Notes under the pieces: generated by a model
The model's database searches: none
What the model was told of the DNA's origin: nothing
What the model saw: the letters and a program-made list of their open reading frames with translations, nothing else
DNA from: Sphagnum magellanicum
Taxonomy: Eukaryota; Streptophyta; Sphagnopsida; Sphagnales; Sphagnaceae
Length of the DNA stretch: 64,000 nucleotides
Direction of reading: 5' to 3'
Assembly: GCA_021904315.1 (NCBI GenBank)
Contig: CM038925.1
Coordinates: 2,606,501-2,670,500 of the forward strand
Made by a program: the position numbers and the translations under genes
In this document: positions 1 to 12,666 of the stretch, in pieces
Position numbering within the stretch: position 1 is the first letter of the stretch
Layout of the letters: each line of letters begins with the position of its first letter

Positions 1-299
1 TCTATTAGAAGTCACCTACTGACAATTGGTTCCCAAACTGACAATTTACGTTGTCATCAACTATGTCACGCTTCAATTCACTTGCCAAATTTACATTCTA
101 GAAAGAATGGTGATCAATCACACACAAACACAAAGATGTTTTAGAATTCCTTTTTAAAAAATTAAAAAAAATAAAAAATGAGAGTTGATTGATTAATTGA
201 TTAATTAATTGATTGATTGATTTCATTTTTAATAAAAAAAATTCCCCTAAATTGTTTCTTGAATTTAATTTGGTAAATTTTTGGGTTTGAATTTTGCAG
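1..299 (+). other. LCB2: Intron of LCB2 (partial)
   Basis: AT-rich sequence ending in a TTTTGCAG acceptor at 292-299, directly before the first visible LCB2 exon. A GATT/AATT-rich simple repeat lies at about 186-222. No upstream exon of the gene is visible, so the roughly 90 N-terminal residues must lie left of the window. Confidence 0.75.
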
Positions 300-3200
300 C
301 CGAACGAAAAACACTCGTAGATGCATAAACTTGGGATCATATAACTATCTCGGGTTTGCAGCCCAGGATGAGTATTGTACCCCACGAGTGATTGAGTGTC
401 TTGAAAAATTTGGTGCCAGTGCTTGTGCAAGTAGGGTGGAGTGTGGTAAGCTTTCCTCCCTCCTTTCCTCCCTCCTCCTCTTCCTCCTCTAAATTTCACC
501 TTAAAATCATTTCACAAATTTAGTTATATTTCTAGTCAGAATAATGGGTTGGTTTTGATTTCCCCCCCCCTGGTTACTTTTTTTTTTTTTAAATAAATAA
601 TTTTTATTTAATAAATTTACAAATTTTTATTTTTTAAAAGATTTTAAATATATATATTTAAAAGTTAAAATTAAAATAAATAAATAAAAATTATATATAT
701 ATAACCTTGTAGCAAAGTGTTGTTGCACTGACAATTTGTTTGAACAGGTACATCAATCTTACATGAAGAATTGGAAAGAGTAATTGCCAAATTTGTAGGA
801 AAACCAGCTGCAATGGTATACGGCATGGGTTATGCCACAAACTCTACGACTTTGCCTGCTCTCATTGGCAAGGTAGCTTGAGCTTGAATTCAATCTCTCT
901 CTCCTTCTTACATGTTTTGTTTTTTTCCAGATTTTCTTTGTTTATTTTTCCCCCTTTTTTTTGGTGCATTTTTTTTTAGGTTTTTTTCTTTTCTTTTCTT
1001 TTCTAAAAAAAATAAAAATTGGGCAAGGTATTGGCTACATATGATGATGATTCCATGACTTGAGGTGTGGTGTTAATACTTGTGAGCTTGATGTATTTTT
1101 AGTGGATCAAGATGTGGGCTTGATTTTAGGGTTTTTATGGAAGTTAGGGTTTCTTTTGTTTTTTTTTTTTTTTTTGGCTTACAATTAAATCATTGCTTTA
1201 GAATGGGGGATCAGGGATTTATTTGATTTGGTTGCAACAACCAAAAGACGTGTCAATTGGGAAAGTTGCTTATTAAAAAAAAAAAAAGCCCCACATGAGT
1301 TGAAAGTCACACCATTTTGGCATTTGTAGGGTGGACTTATAATCAGTGACATGTTGAACCATTCATCAATTGTGGCGGGTGCTCGCAGCTCGGGTGCTAA
1401 AGTTGCAATCTTCCAACACAACTGTACGTTAATTAATGCTAAGTGCCCTTATATTTATCAATTTTATTATTATTTTATTTATTTATTATTAGAAATTTGC
1501 AAAAAGCATTAAAAAAAGAAGAGGAATTTTCTTTTAAAATTTTTAAAAATAAAATGATGGGTGGTTTGCAGCACCATCTCATTTGGAGCAAGTGTTGCGC
1601 AAATCTATAGCTGAGGGCCAACCTCAAACACATCGGCCTTGGAAGAAGATTGTTGTGGTGGTGGAAGGAATTTACAGCATGGAGGGTGAAATCTGCCGAT
1701 TGCGGGAAATTGTGGCTCTAACCAAGAGATATAAGGTGCACAACAAAGACTCTTCCCGTTGTCACGGTTGCTATTTTGGGTGTGTGAAAAGGGGTACTAC
1801 TATGGATGGGCCCATGGGGTATGTACATGGGTGTGTGAGAAAAGGGGTCTCTTGAATCAAGCAATATGTTTCCAATTAAGAATCCTAAGTTAAGCAAAAG
1901 TCCCTTATGGAATTAGCTCATAAACACAAGTTTTGTATGCAACAAACAATTTATTGATCCATATATGTACAAATCAACTTGATCTAAATCTAACAAATCA
2001 ACTTGATCTAAATCTTACAAATCAACATGATCTAAATCGTACAAATCAACGTGAGCTAAATCTTACAAAATCAACTTGATCTAAATCTACCAAATCAATT
2101 TGATCTAAATCTAACAAAATCAACAAATATCCATGAAAAAAGCTCACAACATTTATTAATTTTTGTCTTATTTTTTGTGGGTGGAAATTTTTTTAAAAAA
2201 AAAATGTACCCTTAACAAGATGCAATGGGGGGGGGGAACGGCCAGGCTTATCTTTACTTGGATGAGGCACATAGCATCGGAGTCATAGGCAAAACAGGAA
2301 GAGGACTTTGTGAGCTTCAAGGTATAGACACGGAGGACGTGAGTGTCATGATGGGTACATTCACAAAATCATTCGGATCATGCGGTGGCTATATTGCGGG
2401 ATCCGAGGTTCATTTGCAATCCTTTTGCCCCTATAAATTCATTCTCAAATATCCTTCCACAATTGCACATATTACATCCGATTACTAGATTTACAATAAT
2501 ATATAATTTAATTTTTTCTTTGCATTTATTAAGGAAATAATTCCAAAACCCATTGAAAACCCAATTTTTATTTCTTTTAATTTAAAAAATTTATTATTAG
2601 TTAATTTTTAATTTTATCTTTTTGTGTATTCTAATTATTTGCATAGCAACAATTTTGCAACAGGATCTGGTGAAGTACTTGCGGTATGTGAGTCCGGGAC
2701 ATTTGTATGCCACCGCAATGTCACCACCGGCTGTACAACAAGTCCTTTCCGCCCTCAAAGTCCTCATGGGAGAAGATGGCACAGATAGAGGTTGGGCTCT
2801 CTCTACTCTCAGAGAGAAGACACATAGTCTGTAGAATAATTAATTAATTAATTACTTTTGAAGATTACATGCCAGAATTTTTTCCTGAATATTTTACATT
2901 TTCATTCACATTTTTTCTTTAATTTTGAAAAAGTGTGTTTTTTTTTCAAATTTATTTTTAAAAAAACTTAATTTCAGCATTTCTACAAATAATATAAAAA
3001 AAAATTTGTGTCAAAAAAAGATGTCAAGGTACTAGGGTATTTATTTTCACTTTTATGTTTTGTGTGGAAGAAACCATTTTGGGAGAAAAAACTCGAACAA
3101 CACAATAGTATTATTGTGACCTTGAATCTTGATCAAAAATAAATTAAATTAAATTAAAATAACATTGGGGGCACTGAAAATAGGAGAGGACGAGGAAAAA

Positions 3201-4978
3201 TGTCCAAATTTTTTTTATCATGTTTTTTTTTTTGGTAAAATTTGCATCACAATGAAAAATTGCAGGGATGAAGAAACTTGCTGCAGTTCGTGAAAACAGC
3301 AATTTCTTCAGGGAGGAGCTTCAGAAGATGGGTTGTGAGGTTCTGGGTGATGAGGACTCCCCGATTATGCCAATCATGCTCTACATTCCAGCCACAATTC
3401 CAGCATTTTCACGAGAATGTCTGGCACGTAATGTATGTGTTTTCCTTTCCTTCCCTTCCCTTCCCCCTTTTTTTTTTTTTTTTTTTTTCCCCCATTTTTC
3501 ATGATTTTTCCTTTCCGAGTGTTTTAATCCTATGATAAAACACTCATTATCACAGTTCCAAAAAATCTGTTATAATACAACAGAGTTATCATACATATAA
3601 TTTCACTGCTCCTACCTGTACAGCTACTATGATTCCTCTCGAACCTTGTGCGTTAAATGCTGAGTTTCAGCATTTCATACTGAGTTTTAGTAAAATTTCC
3701 TTACTTTACAGATACCACTGAAAGAGGGGTTAGGGGGTGAAAGGACGCCCAAAGACAGAGTTATCATACATATAATTTCACTGCTCCTACCTGTACAGCT
3801 ACTATGATTCCTCTCGAACCTTGTGCGTTAAATGCTGAGTTTCAGCATTTCATACTGAGTTTTAGTAAAATTTCCTTACTTTACGGATACCACTGAAAGA
3901 GGGGTTAGGGGGTGAAAGGAGGCCCAAAGACAGGGTGAATTTAGGGTTTTCTCTAACATATTGAACCCAAAATCTAGAGAGAAAGTAGCAGGCCACTTTT
4001 CCTCTACCAATTTCAGCTCATGGTGAGGTCATGGACAACTTTTGTTTTGTAATATCATTATGATTTTTCATAGTGTTTTTTTTTGCGGGCTCAATGTGTG
4101 CAGGTAGCAGTTGTATCTGTGGGATTTCCTGCGACTCCAGTGTTTTTAGGGAGGGCACGGATTTGCATTTCAGCAGCCCATACTAAAGAAGACCTTAACC
4201 AAGCATTGAAGGTACTAATTTTTTTTTTTGCTTAAACTTTGTTAGAGTTTTCTTGTAGGCTAACCCAACATCTTAAAACACGGTTGGAAATTTTTTTTAG
4301 GTTTGAAATGTGCCATGTTGCAAAATATTAGGTTTGATATGTGCCATGTTGGAAAGTATTAGCTTCGACATGCATGTGCCATGTTGGAAAATGCTAGCTT
4401 TGACATGTGCCATGTTGGAAAATGCTAGCTTTGAAATGTGCCATGTTGTGAAATATTAGGTTTGATATGTGCCATGTTGGAAAGTATTAGCTTCGACATG
4501 CATGTGCCATGTTGGAAAATGCTAGCTTTGACATGTGCCATGTTGGAAAATGCTAGCTTTGAAATGCACCATGTTGGAATTTTTTTTTTTGCTTTGACAT
4601 GTGCCATGTTGGAAAACCTTTTTTGCTTTGGCATGTGCCATGTTGTGAACATGCTAGCTTTGACATGCACCATCTTGGGAAATTTTTTAACTTATTTTTG
4701 CTTTGACATGACCATGTGCTTACAACTTTGCATAATTTTGTGAGTTTTGGGTATGCACCATGGACTCTACTAAACTACTTCATCTCACTTTGGGGGTGGG
4801 TGTGTTCCCAATTTTGTTTTTTGGGGTTTGTACCTACTACTACCTACCTACCTACCTACCTACCTACCTACAGGTGATTGGAGAGGTTTGTGATATATGT
4901 CAATTGAAGTACTACCCACCTCCTCAGTTGAGCTGGATGGAGAAGGCGCGTCTCAAGGAGAAAGAAAAGAATCTGTGA
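300..4978 (+). CDS. LCB2: Serine palmitoyltransferase subunit LCB2, 3' part (nine exons)
   Basis: LCB2 is the catalytic, PLP-binding subunit of serine palmitoyltransferase. With LCB1 it condenses serine and palmitoyl-CoA at the ER, the first step of sphingolipid synthesis. Exons by GT/AG and reading phase: 300-445, 748-872, 1330-1423, 1572-1735, 2246-2407, 2664-2790, 3266-3432, 4104-4211, 4874-4978, giving about 398 codons to TGA. Order of landmarks: [11 protein letters not shown] near the start, [59 protein letters not shown], then [17 protein letters not shown] with the Schiff-base lysine, and [20 protein letters not shown]. Plant LCB2 is about 489 residues, so about 90 are missing on the left. 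No frame break was found. The last exon ends in a lysine-rich tail. LCB1 lacks the lysine motif, so it is excluded. Confidence 0.95.
1969..2124 (+). repeat. 24-bp minisatellite in LCB2 intron
   Basis: About 6.5 tandem copies of a 24-bp unit, consensus ACAAATCAACTTGATCTAAAT plus three variable bases, lie in the intron between the exons ending at 1735 and starting at 2246. Copies differ by one to three bases. Confidence 0.9.
3581..3930 (+). repeat. Exact-length 175-bp tandem duplication in LCB2 intron
   Basis: Positions 3581-3755 and 3756-3930 are two head-to-tail copies, each starting CAGAGTTATC and ending CCCAAAGA. I see only two mismatches (TTACAGATA/TTACGGATA and GGACGCCC/GGAGGCCC), so the duplication is young. 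Confidence 0.93.
4302..4725 (+). repeat. 31-35 bp minisatellite with 128-bp higher-order period
   Basis: About 12 copies of a unit like TTTGACATGTGCCATGTTGG plus AAAATGCTAGC fill the last LCB2 intron. The first eight copies form two nearly identical four-unit blocks starting at 4302 and 4430. Each block has unit lengths 31, 31, 35 and 31 and a period of exactly 128 bp. A third block starts at 4558 and degrades into T-rich spacers. The open frames here on both strands come from the repeat and are not genes. Confidence 0.92.
4838..4873 (+). repeat. (TACC)n microsatellite forming the acceptor tract of the last LCB2 intron
   Basis: CTACTACTACC followed by about seven TACC units runs straight into the CAG acceptor at 4871-4873. 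The repeat therefore is the polypyrimidine tract of the final intron. Confidence 0.85.
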
Positions 4979-5700
4979 GCATTTTGCAACACTTTCTACC
5001 TTGACCCAAAAACCAAAGAGTATCAACTAGAAGGAGGAGGAGATGGAGGAGGAGGAGGAGGAGGAGGAGGGATATGTGTAGGTTTCAAACTCAACAATAT
5101 GTCAAACCCATTTTGAAAGCTTGTGGAATATGTGACAATCTAGTAGCCTTTGTGAAGATCACACAAGAAACAACAACAACAAATCCATTTCCTTTTTGCC
5201 AAATTGCCTAAAATTGTAACCCTAAAATTGCCACGCTGCCCGCCTGCCCATCACCCCCATCACCCCCTGCCCCAACTGTCTAAACCACAATGGTTTCACC
5301 CCAGAATCAGGTAGTGAAAAACACTCCAGCCATCTCTAGACCTATCCTTCTTTCTTTTTTTTGGGTTGCCCGGTCCTAGTTCCCATACTCCCCTCCCCGC
5401 CTGCCCCCCCCTCCAAAAGAAAAAAACAAGCTCATCATCCATTGAAAGTAGCCATTCCTAAATGTTGAAAATTGAAGGCAGTTAGTTAGTTTCCTTTGAT
5501 TTGTTCATATGTTGCATGCCGAGGTCGGTATTCATTTGCCCTCCCTGACGCATTGGTGTCCAAAAACAAATAAAATCCTTTGGAAATTGGGAGATGTTGC
5601 AATAATTGCAATATGTTTTTTAGTTAGTTAGTTAGTGTTTTCTTTTTTTTTTCTTTTTTTTTTTTGGGTTAAAATTTTTTAATCCCCTATCCATCATTTA
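4979..5700 (+). other. LCB2: 3' UTR and flank of LCB2
   Basis: Downstream of the stop is a (GGA)n tract at about 5029-5071 and a candidate AATAAA poly(A) signal at 5569-5574. The true transcript end cannot be read from sequence alone. Confidence 0.5.
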
Positions 5701-7888
5701 TTTATTGAGTGAAAAATTATGTCTTCACTTATCTCATGTCTAAGTTTGAATAAAAAGTCGATCGAATGATGACAATGATGATCACCGCATCATGAGTTGA
5801 ATGAAATCAGAAATTCATTGCCTTAATTACCTATTTCATTTGAAAGAAGTATATATATTGAGATGCCTTAGCACACCCAAGTATAAGGTCAATCAAACCA
5901 TGGTCACTTGTATATATGTTAACAAACCACAATTGCTTGTATCATAAATGATATCACTTCATCTTTACACTTCACATGAAAGCACAATTTTTGAACACTC
6001 CGTGTTATGATTCACCAAAAACAAATTGTTATGGTTGTAGTGGTGCAAGTCATAAAATAAGTCACGATTTTTGCACCTCACCACTTCAAATGTAATGGCA
6101 AATGTATTGTTGGGAATTTGGAACATTGTGTGCCAATGTGCATGGTAGCTCCATCAAAAATTTCCAAAGAGCCAAAGTAAATTGGCTCTTCGTTTCAAAG
6201 AACGCCAAATCATATATCACTTGGAAGTGTTATTAGGAGGTAGTTGGAATTTGGAAAAGACCCAACGACAATTGTAGAAGAATTGTATCTCATTTGAATT
6301 GGTTTTTAAGGTTTTAGAATGACTAACTTGTTCCAATTCTCCATCCAAGGGCCCTCAGAGTGGGCATGTTCAATGTTTTTAATGTTAAAATAAATGACGT
6401 TTACACAACATTTTGGGAACACGATCATTATCGTGTATATAAATCAAAATGACCTAAATTTCAAAAACTTAAACCTTGGTTCAAATTTGAAAATAAGGCT
6501 TTGTGACTTGCAATGTTTCTTTTTTCCTCACAAATTTCGTCTTGTTTTAACAAGGAAAAATTGGAACTTTTTCGTAGTATAAATTTGACTAAAGTTTGTA
6601 ATTTTCAGAAAATTACATCAAATTTTTGATATCACAATTCTTTTTTCAAATGGTGAATAATGCTATTATTTTGAAGAAGAAAAAAATCTCAAAAAAAACA
6701 AATTGGGCATTTAAAAAATATAATGTGTAAATTTTTCTAAATTCACTAGTTTTTGGAAATTTTCTCACAAATATTTTTCTATATTGAAAAATTTACTGGT
6801 AAACCTTGTAAAAAAGTGGGCTAATTAAGATTCAATCCTTGAAAGTTGAAACTTCATCCAAATTTCATCCAAATTATTATTCACAAGTCACTAGTGCAAA
6901 CGCTGAATTTGAACATCCTTAGTCAAAATTTAAATCAATGTGATGTTTTGGTTTTAGAATGATCTAAGCTTCGTCAACAACAAAAACACATATAATAATA
7001 TTAAAGACAAGAACATTAACCGAACATATGATTGGGTTACATCATTTTGGAGGGGTTAGAGTAACCATGGTGGTGTGGAAGGTACAATGAGAGAGATAAT
7101 GAGGTGGGGACCATGCAAGAGCCAAAAGGGCATGGGCAAAGAGTGTTGGGACTCATGATCCATTATTAGCTTGCCCACTTACATGAGACTTTTAATACCA
7201 TGGACTTTGCTATGCTTTGCTTTGTTTTGTTTTGTTTTGTTGTGTGTTCTTTTGGGGGTTGAAGTAAACATGTAAGCACTTAGCGTGTGCCAAGGGATCA
7301 TAGCATCCAACATTGGGTTTCATGCTTTAGAATTGGACAATCCCCCAAACCCATGTGGGATAGGTATATTTAAATGGAATATTTGTTTGCACCCATTTTA
7401 CTTTTGTAGGGCTAGCTAGCTAGCAAGCAACCAAGCAACCAAGCAAGTTGGGTCCACTTCCCAATATATTAAAAATAATTTAAAAATAATTTTGAATTAA
7501 AAATAATTCTTTAGGCTACACCTGGTACTCCCACTTCCACTTTCCCATAATTTCCAACAATTATCAAATTACCAAAAAAAAAAGAGTAATAATGCTTAAT
7601 GGAGACGGGCAATTCAAAAAAAAATCCATGGGCACTTCAAAAAACATAATATGCTCAATGGAAGTGGTCATTTCATTTTTCAAAAAAGCCCGCCATTGTT
7701 TTTTTCCCCGTGATACTCAATTGGTATCTGAATTTTTTTTAGAATAAAAACCTGGTGAAGTTTTTATGTTGTGTAAAGCCCAAAGGGAGTGGGGCTCTAT
7801 GAGAATTGGGCCCAGGCTTGGCTAAACTAGTCTAATACGTAAAATTAGGGCACCTAACCGAGCTTTATGGCTTACCCAATCTATCTCT
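5700..7888. other. AT-rich intergenic DNA, no gene seen
   Basis: Both strands hold only short frames with no recognisable motif. A TTTTG-rich simple tract lies near 7220-7242 and a short GCAAGCAACC repeat near 7421-7447. Confidence 0.6.
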
Positions 7889-8125
7889 CTTCATCCACCT
7901 TGAGAGGCCATCATGTTGTTCATCCTCCAATGGTGCCAATGTAGGTGTCGGTTCATCCAACTTGGGGGTGGGAATGGGCATGCCGTTCATCCTCTTATGG
8001 GTACCATGGCACACAATGTTGGTTCATCCAAGGTGAGGTTGGGAATGATCATGTCATTCATCCTCGTATGGTACCAATGTAGGTGGTGATTCATCCAAGA
8101 GGGGGTGGGGTGGGGATAGTCATCA
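7889..8125 (+). repeat. About 70-bp minisatellite, three and a half copies
   Basis: Copies begin GTTCATCCTC or ATTCATCCTC at 7918, 7985 and 8056, and each contains a second TTCATCCAA...GGTGGG half. A partial copy precedes them at 7889-7917. Divergence between copies is considerable. Confidence 0.75.
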
Positions 8126-8169
8126 TAAAGTTTTCTTCCAAAAGATGCACAAATGGAGGATTACCCAAT

Positions 8170-8197
8170 TACTACTACTACTACTACTACTACTACC
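8170..8197 (+). repeat. (ACT)n microsatellite
   Basis: About nine uninterrupted ACT units. Confidence 0.95.
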
Positions 8198-8199
8198 CT

Positions 8200-10860
8200 A
8201 GACTAGGGTCAGCTTCCACATTGACCCCAAAAAAAAAAACAAAACAACACAAACAAACAAACAAAAAAATAAATTCAAAAAATAAATTCATTTTTTATTT
8301 TCAAATTATTAATAATATTCCACTATTTATAATAATATTCTAATATGATATTATTCATGTATGAGTAATGAAATCATTCAAATTATAAATAGATGAAATT
8401 TTTCCCACACTTCAACTTCATATTTTCACAAAATATGAACATTTCAAAAACTGAAAGGATTAATTTAAATGATGAAATTGACCATAACAAAAGTCCAAAA
8501 CAAGAAAGATAAAGAAATTGCCTACTAACAAGTCTAAAGGAAGCTCTCTACAGGTGCAAACCAGTGCAGGTAATAACCAAATAACTTGTAAGGAGGAATT
8601 TCAGGAACCCTAATTTTAAGTTAACTTCATAGTAGCCTCCAAAAGCAACTTGGAAGTTGAGTAGACAAAAATGAGTCACCTAAATTTCAGATTTTTAAAA
8701 ATTAACTATTTAATTAATTAATTAATTAATTTTTAGTTTATTTTATTTTTATTTATTTTATTTATTTGGTTTTTGGGTGATGGGTCAATCAAAGTGGCTC
8801 GTTGCGGAAACAGAACTTGAACTTTGGGATGTACCTCACAACTAATTAATAGAGCTAAAAAGAAAAAAGAAAGGGGGGGTACCATATACCCCTTATCATA
8901 GACATAATTAAGTGAGGATGAGATGATAAACAGAGGCCCAAACTGTGACCCAAACTGAGGATGACTTTCGGAATAACCTTGTTATACAAAAGTTGCAGGA
9001 AAATCATGATTTTATTTTATTTTTATTTCCTCAGGAAAGGAACCCTAAAACCCTAAACCCTAAACCCACTTTCATACAAAACACAGTATGGTTTCTGGGT
9101 ATGAAAATCCAATTGAATTCAAATTGAAAATATTCAAAACTGGAAAATATTCGCACACTTCGATTCAAAACCCTAAACCCTAAACCCTTCCCACTCCATT
9201 TTTTGCCTTACTATTCTCTTTACCTTGGATTGCAATAAAGCAAGTGGGTGTCATGATTTCTCGAACATCCAGCTATTTTTGCGAATTGAATAGTGGATTT
9301 GGCAATTCTCACATCCAAATGATTTGCTACACGAAAGAAAGCATGATGTTACACACATTCATACATTTGAAATAAACAAAATATTGTGTTTGGTACTTCC
9401 CTTGGACACAAAAATAATAATAATAATAATAAAATATATATATATATTTATCCTTGAAGTGTTAGGTTTTCTTTTTCCATATTAAATATATTTTCTTCAT
9501 ATATTAAAATATTTTCTAACTGCTTCTTCCAGCTGTAAAAAAGATCCCCACTACAACTTGCAAAAAGGAAGTTGTGGTCTAAGATGCCAAAATTGTATCC
9601 CTTAGACAATGTTGAAAGATTCCATGAATTCCTAATACAATTGGGTAGTTGAGCCTTTGGTAGTTCAACAAAAGCGTAACCTAACCTTACTAGGTCCTTG
9701 GCAATTAACCCTAGGTATTACATCCTTTATTTTTTTTTTCCCTTTCAACTTCTTCCTTTGGTTAGTTTTCTCTTCCAATAAAGTTGGCCGCATACTCACA
9801 TCAACAAGTTTTTAGACCCTAGACATCAAACCCTAAATCTAATCTATGTAGATATTTTCACCGAACATGTTAAATTTTCCTTTCAACTTTTCACACATGG
9901 AAATCTCTTATAAGTCCATAAGATCTTCATAGACAAAACAAAATCCCATGACAAGCTCTTTAGAGTGTGTTGATCGACTTGTAATAAGCATGTGTTGTGG
10001 AAGAATCTTTTGTGACAATTTGTTTTGGCCACAATTTACAACATAACTTTCAACTACATTTTGGGTATCACAATATTTCGCATCTACATGAATGTTGTTA
10101 TTTTGATATAACATTTGTAGAAAAACGAGTAGCACATTCTTTACAACTAACAATTGAGTTGATGAATTCAATATGTTATCATCATCAAGATAATATGAAT
10201 CATTGGCAATGCTCTATGATCCAATCCCATTCAAATGTCATAACTAAATTGTGGGGGTCAATGTGTTGAAAATATAGGCAAACATGACAATGTAAACTTG
10301 TATTTTCTTCCATCTTGGCCATCCTCATGGAAGTTTAATACATCAAGAGGGATCTTACATTCATAACTTGGATATTAGGTTAGCATTGCCTCTATAATAT
10401 GTCAAACCTTTTTCATTAGCCCATTCCAAGAATTGGGAAAGTTACTTACATTTGCATCATAGCTAATCACTAATTATTTTCTAATGAATCTTGAATGTCT
10501 TGCTAGTATGTTCATGGTTTTTTTTTTCTTTTTTCTCCAATTTTTTGAGGTAGGTGAACCAATGATCATCCACAAGAAGACTTATCCAAATTTGGTTAAA
10601 GGTTAGAGACAAAAGTAGATTTTTTTTTTTCAAATTTCATTATATATTATTGACATACAAGAACCTATGCTCTAAATATGGGAAGTTTCACTTTTTCTTT
10701 CTCTTCAAATATATGGCGACTTTGAGCCCTTTTTTCCAAAAAAGTCTTTGTACAGGTCACAACCTTCTTTTTTTGTCGTCAAGTGACAAATATTAGTCAC
10801 AAAAAAAAAACCTTGAGTATGTCATGGCTGAATTATTTTTAAATGGATGCTTGTCATCAA
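8200..10860. other. AT-rich intergenic DNA with telomere-like tracts
   Basis: No gene is supported. Short runs of the plant telomere unit CCCTAAA occur at 9041-9067 and 9168-9188. A pair of overlapping open frames on opposite strands lies at 9908-10269, but neither has a convincing motif. Confidence 0.55.
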
Positions 10861-10864
10861 ATAC

Positions 10865-11059
10865 CATAGTACCTTGGCAACTTTGATGCTAATTATATTA
10901 TTTTCAAAAATGTTAAAAATTTCCAGAAAAAATTTCAAACACAAAATTTTGTGAAGGAAATTATTGAATCTACAAAAATATTCAATTTGCTTAAATGAAA
11001 ATTTCAAGATGAATTCATTGATCAACAAATATTTATCAAAGTTGCCAAGGCACTACTAT
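10865..11059. mobile_element. Possible MITE with about 23-bp inverted arms
   Basis: The arm at 10865-10887 contains CCTTGGCAACTTTGAT, and the arm at 11035-11059 contains its exact reverse complement. The interior is AT-rich and non-coding. The whole is about 195 bp. No target-site duplication was identified, so this could also be a chance or rearrangement palindrome. Confidence 0.4.
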
Positions 11060-12666
11060 ATTAATGCTTTCAAAAAAGCAATGCTAGATGTAAGTGGGAG
11101 GGTAGATCATATTAAAATTTTAACATTTAAAATTAAATTTACATTGAGATCTCCCAAATTATGGTGCCTCTTGATGTGATCTTGGTGCCATTTGAAAGTC
11201 CTTGATGAGTACAAGTGCATCAAATTGCTTTCATAATGTTTCAAAATATTGTGGAAAAGTTATTGGATATTAAACAATTGTTTCACTAAACATTCGTTTA
11301 AATGAAAATTAAATCTTTTACAGAAATTTGGGCATGCTCTTCCTATTTTTAGAGAGCCTTCAATAAGTAGGATTTAATGAAGGTGATTAGGAAAGTTTTA
11401 GACTGTAATAGTAAGAGATATTGAATTTTGAATAGTTTTTGTCATTTGAAATTCAATTAATTTTCTTAAAATGGTTTTGAAAGGAAAAATTGATTGAGTA
11501 ACAAGTTCACGCTTGGGCCAATGACAAAGGCTACATTATTCTATATGAATATACAACTAAGTGAATAAATGCCATCTCTATCTTCAATTATTTGAAGTGG
11601 TTATTGTTGTTTATTTGTTGGGTTTATTTTGTTTGTTTGAGAATATACCAAGCTTTAGAATCAATTTGTGTCTTTTGAAAGCAAAATTATTCAAACATCA
11701 AATATAACATTCAAATGTTTTAGAAAAATATTTTGACTATAATATTTTTTTGGTTTTTCTAATTGTTGATTCAACCACTTCAAAAGGGGAAAAAATAGAT
11801 TTCTTGATTTTTTTAAAAAAATACACAGTTTCAATTTTCATGCTAGATTAAAATTTGTACATTTTTGCATCTAGCACGATTTCAATGTGATGTTTTAATC
11901 CTCATAATCAATTACAAATTTTGAATCATTTTAAACAATATAAAATGTTGAATAAACATAAGTGGTGGCAAAAGAAAATTTATTGTAATTCCCTTTTGCT
12001 CCCAAGTTGCAATTGATCCAACAACTCCTATAAATAAGGCAAATGTTTGTTCTTTCATTTTTTAATTAAATAATAATAATAATAAATATATCACTTTTAA
12101 AATGTACCCTTCAACTTCTTTTGTATTTATGACATGATAATAACATTTTTTGAATTGATGGTCAAATTTGTTCTCAATAACATCAAATTCCTATTAAGGC
12201 AATTATCAATATGCTAGAAGGATATTAAGGTGTCTAATTTACTATAGTAAAAATTCCCTTGCAAAAATCCATATCCAATGTATTTGAAATATGGCTTAAA
12301 ATATAAATATTTAAAGATTTATTATTGAAACTAACATCTTTAACCCACCTCCAATTTCAAGTCACAATGTTATATGACATTTAAAAATGTTATTGAAAGA
12401 TAATCTAAGAAAATAATCAATTTTTATGCTTAAGGACTTTTCAAATAATTGCAATATTTGGGACCATGAAAAATTCAAAAAACAATCAATTAAACTTATA
12501 TTCCACTCATTCAATTCATCTTAATAAGTTTCATAATCATCAATCATGAAATATCTCAAAGCTTCAAATACATGAGATTAATACATTATAAAATAAAAGT
12601 TCATATTTATGAGTTTTACAATTTCATGAAAATTGTCACCAAAATAAAATGTTTATTACAACCCTA
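11060..12666. other. AT-rich intergenic DNA, nothing recognised
   Basis: No open frame above about 70 codons, no homology recognised and no clear repeat structure. Confidence 0.6.

Noticed and set aside
4425-4743. Open frames on both strands with repeated CAMLEN/MAHVKA-like words
   Set aside because: They are produced by the minisatellite inside the LCB2 intron.
300-4978. Assignment of the first gene to LCB1 rather than LCB2
   Set aside because: The PLP-lysine motif [12 protein letters not shown] and the [12 protein letters not shown] block are LCB2 features; LCB1 lacks the lysine.
9908-10269. Overlapping open frames on opposite strands, with a vague resemblance to a retroelement
   Set aside because: No diagnostic motif is visible; similarity was too weak to name a family.
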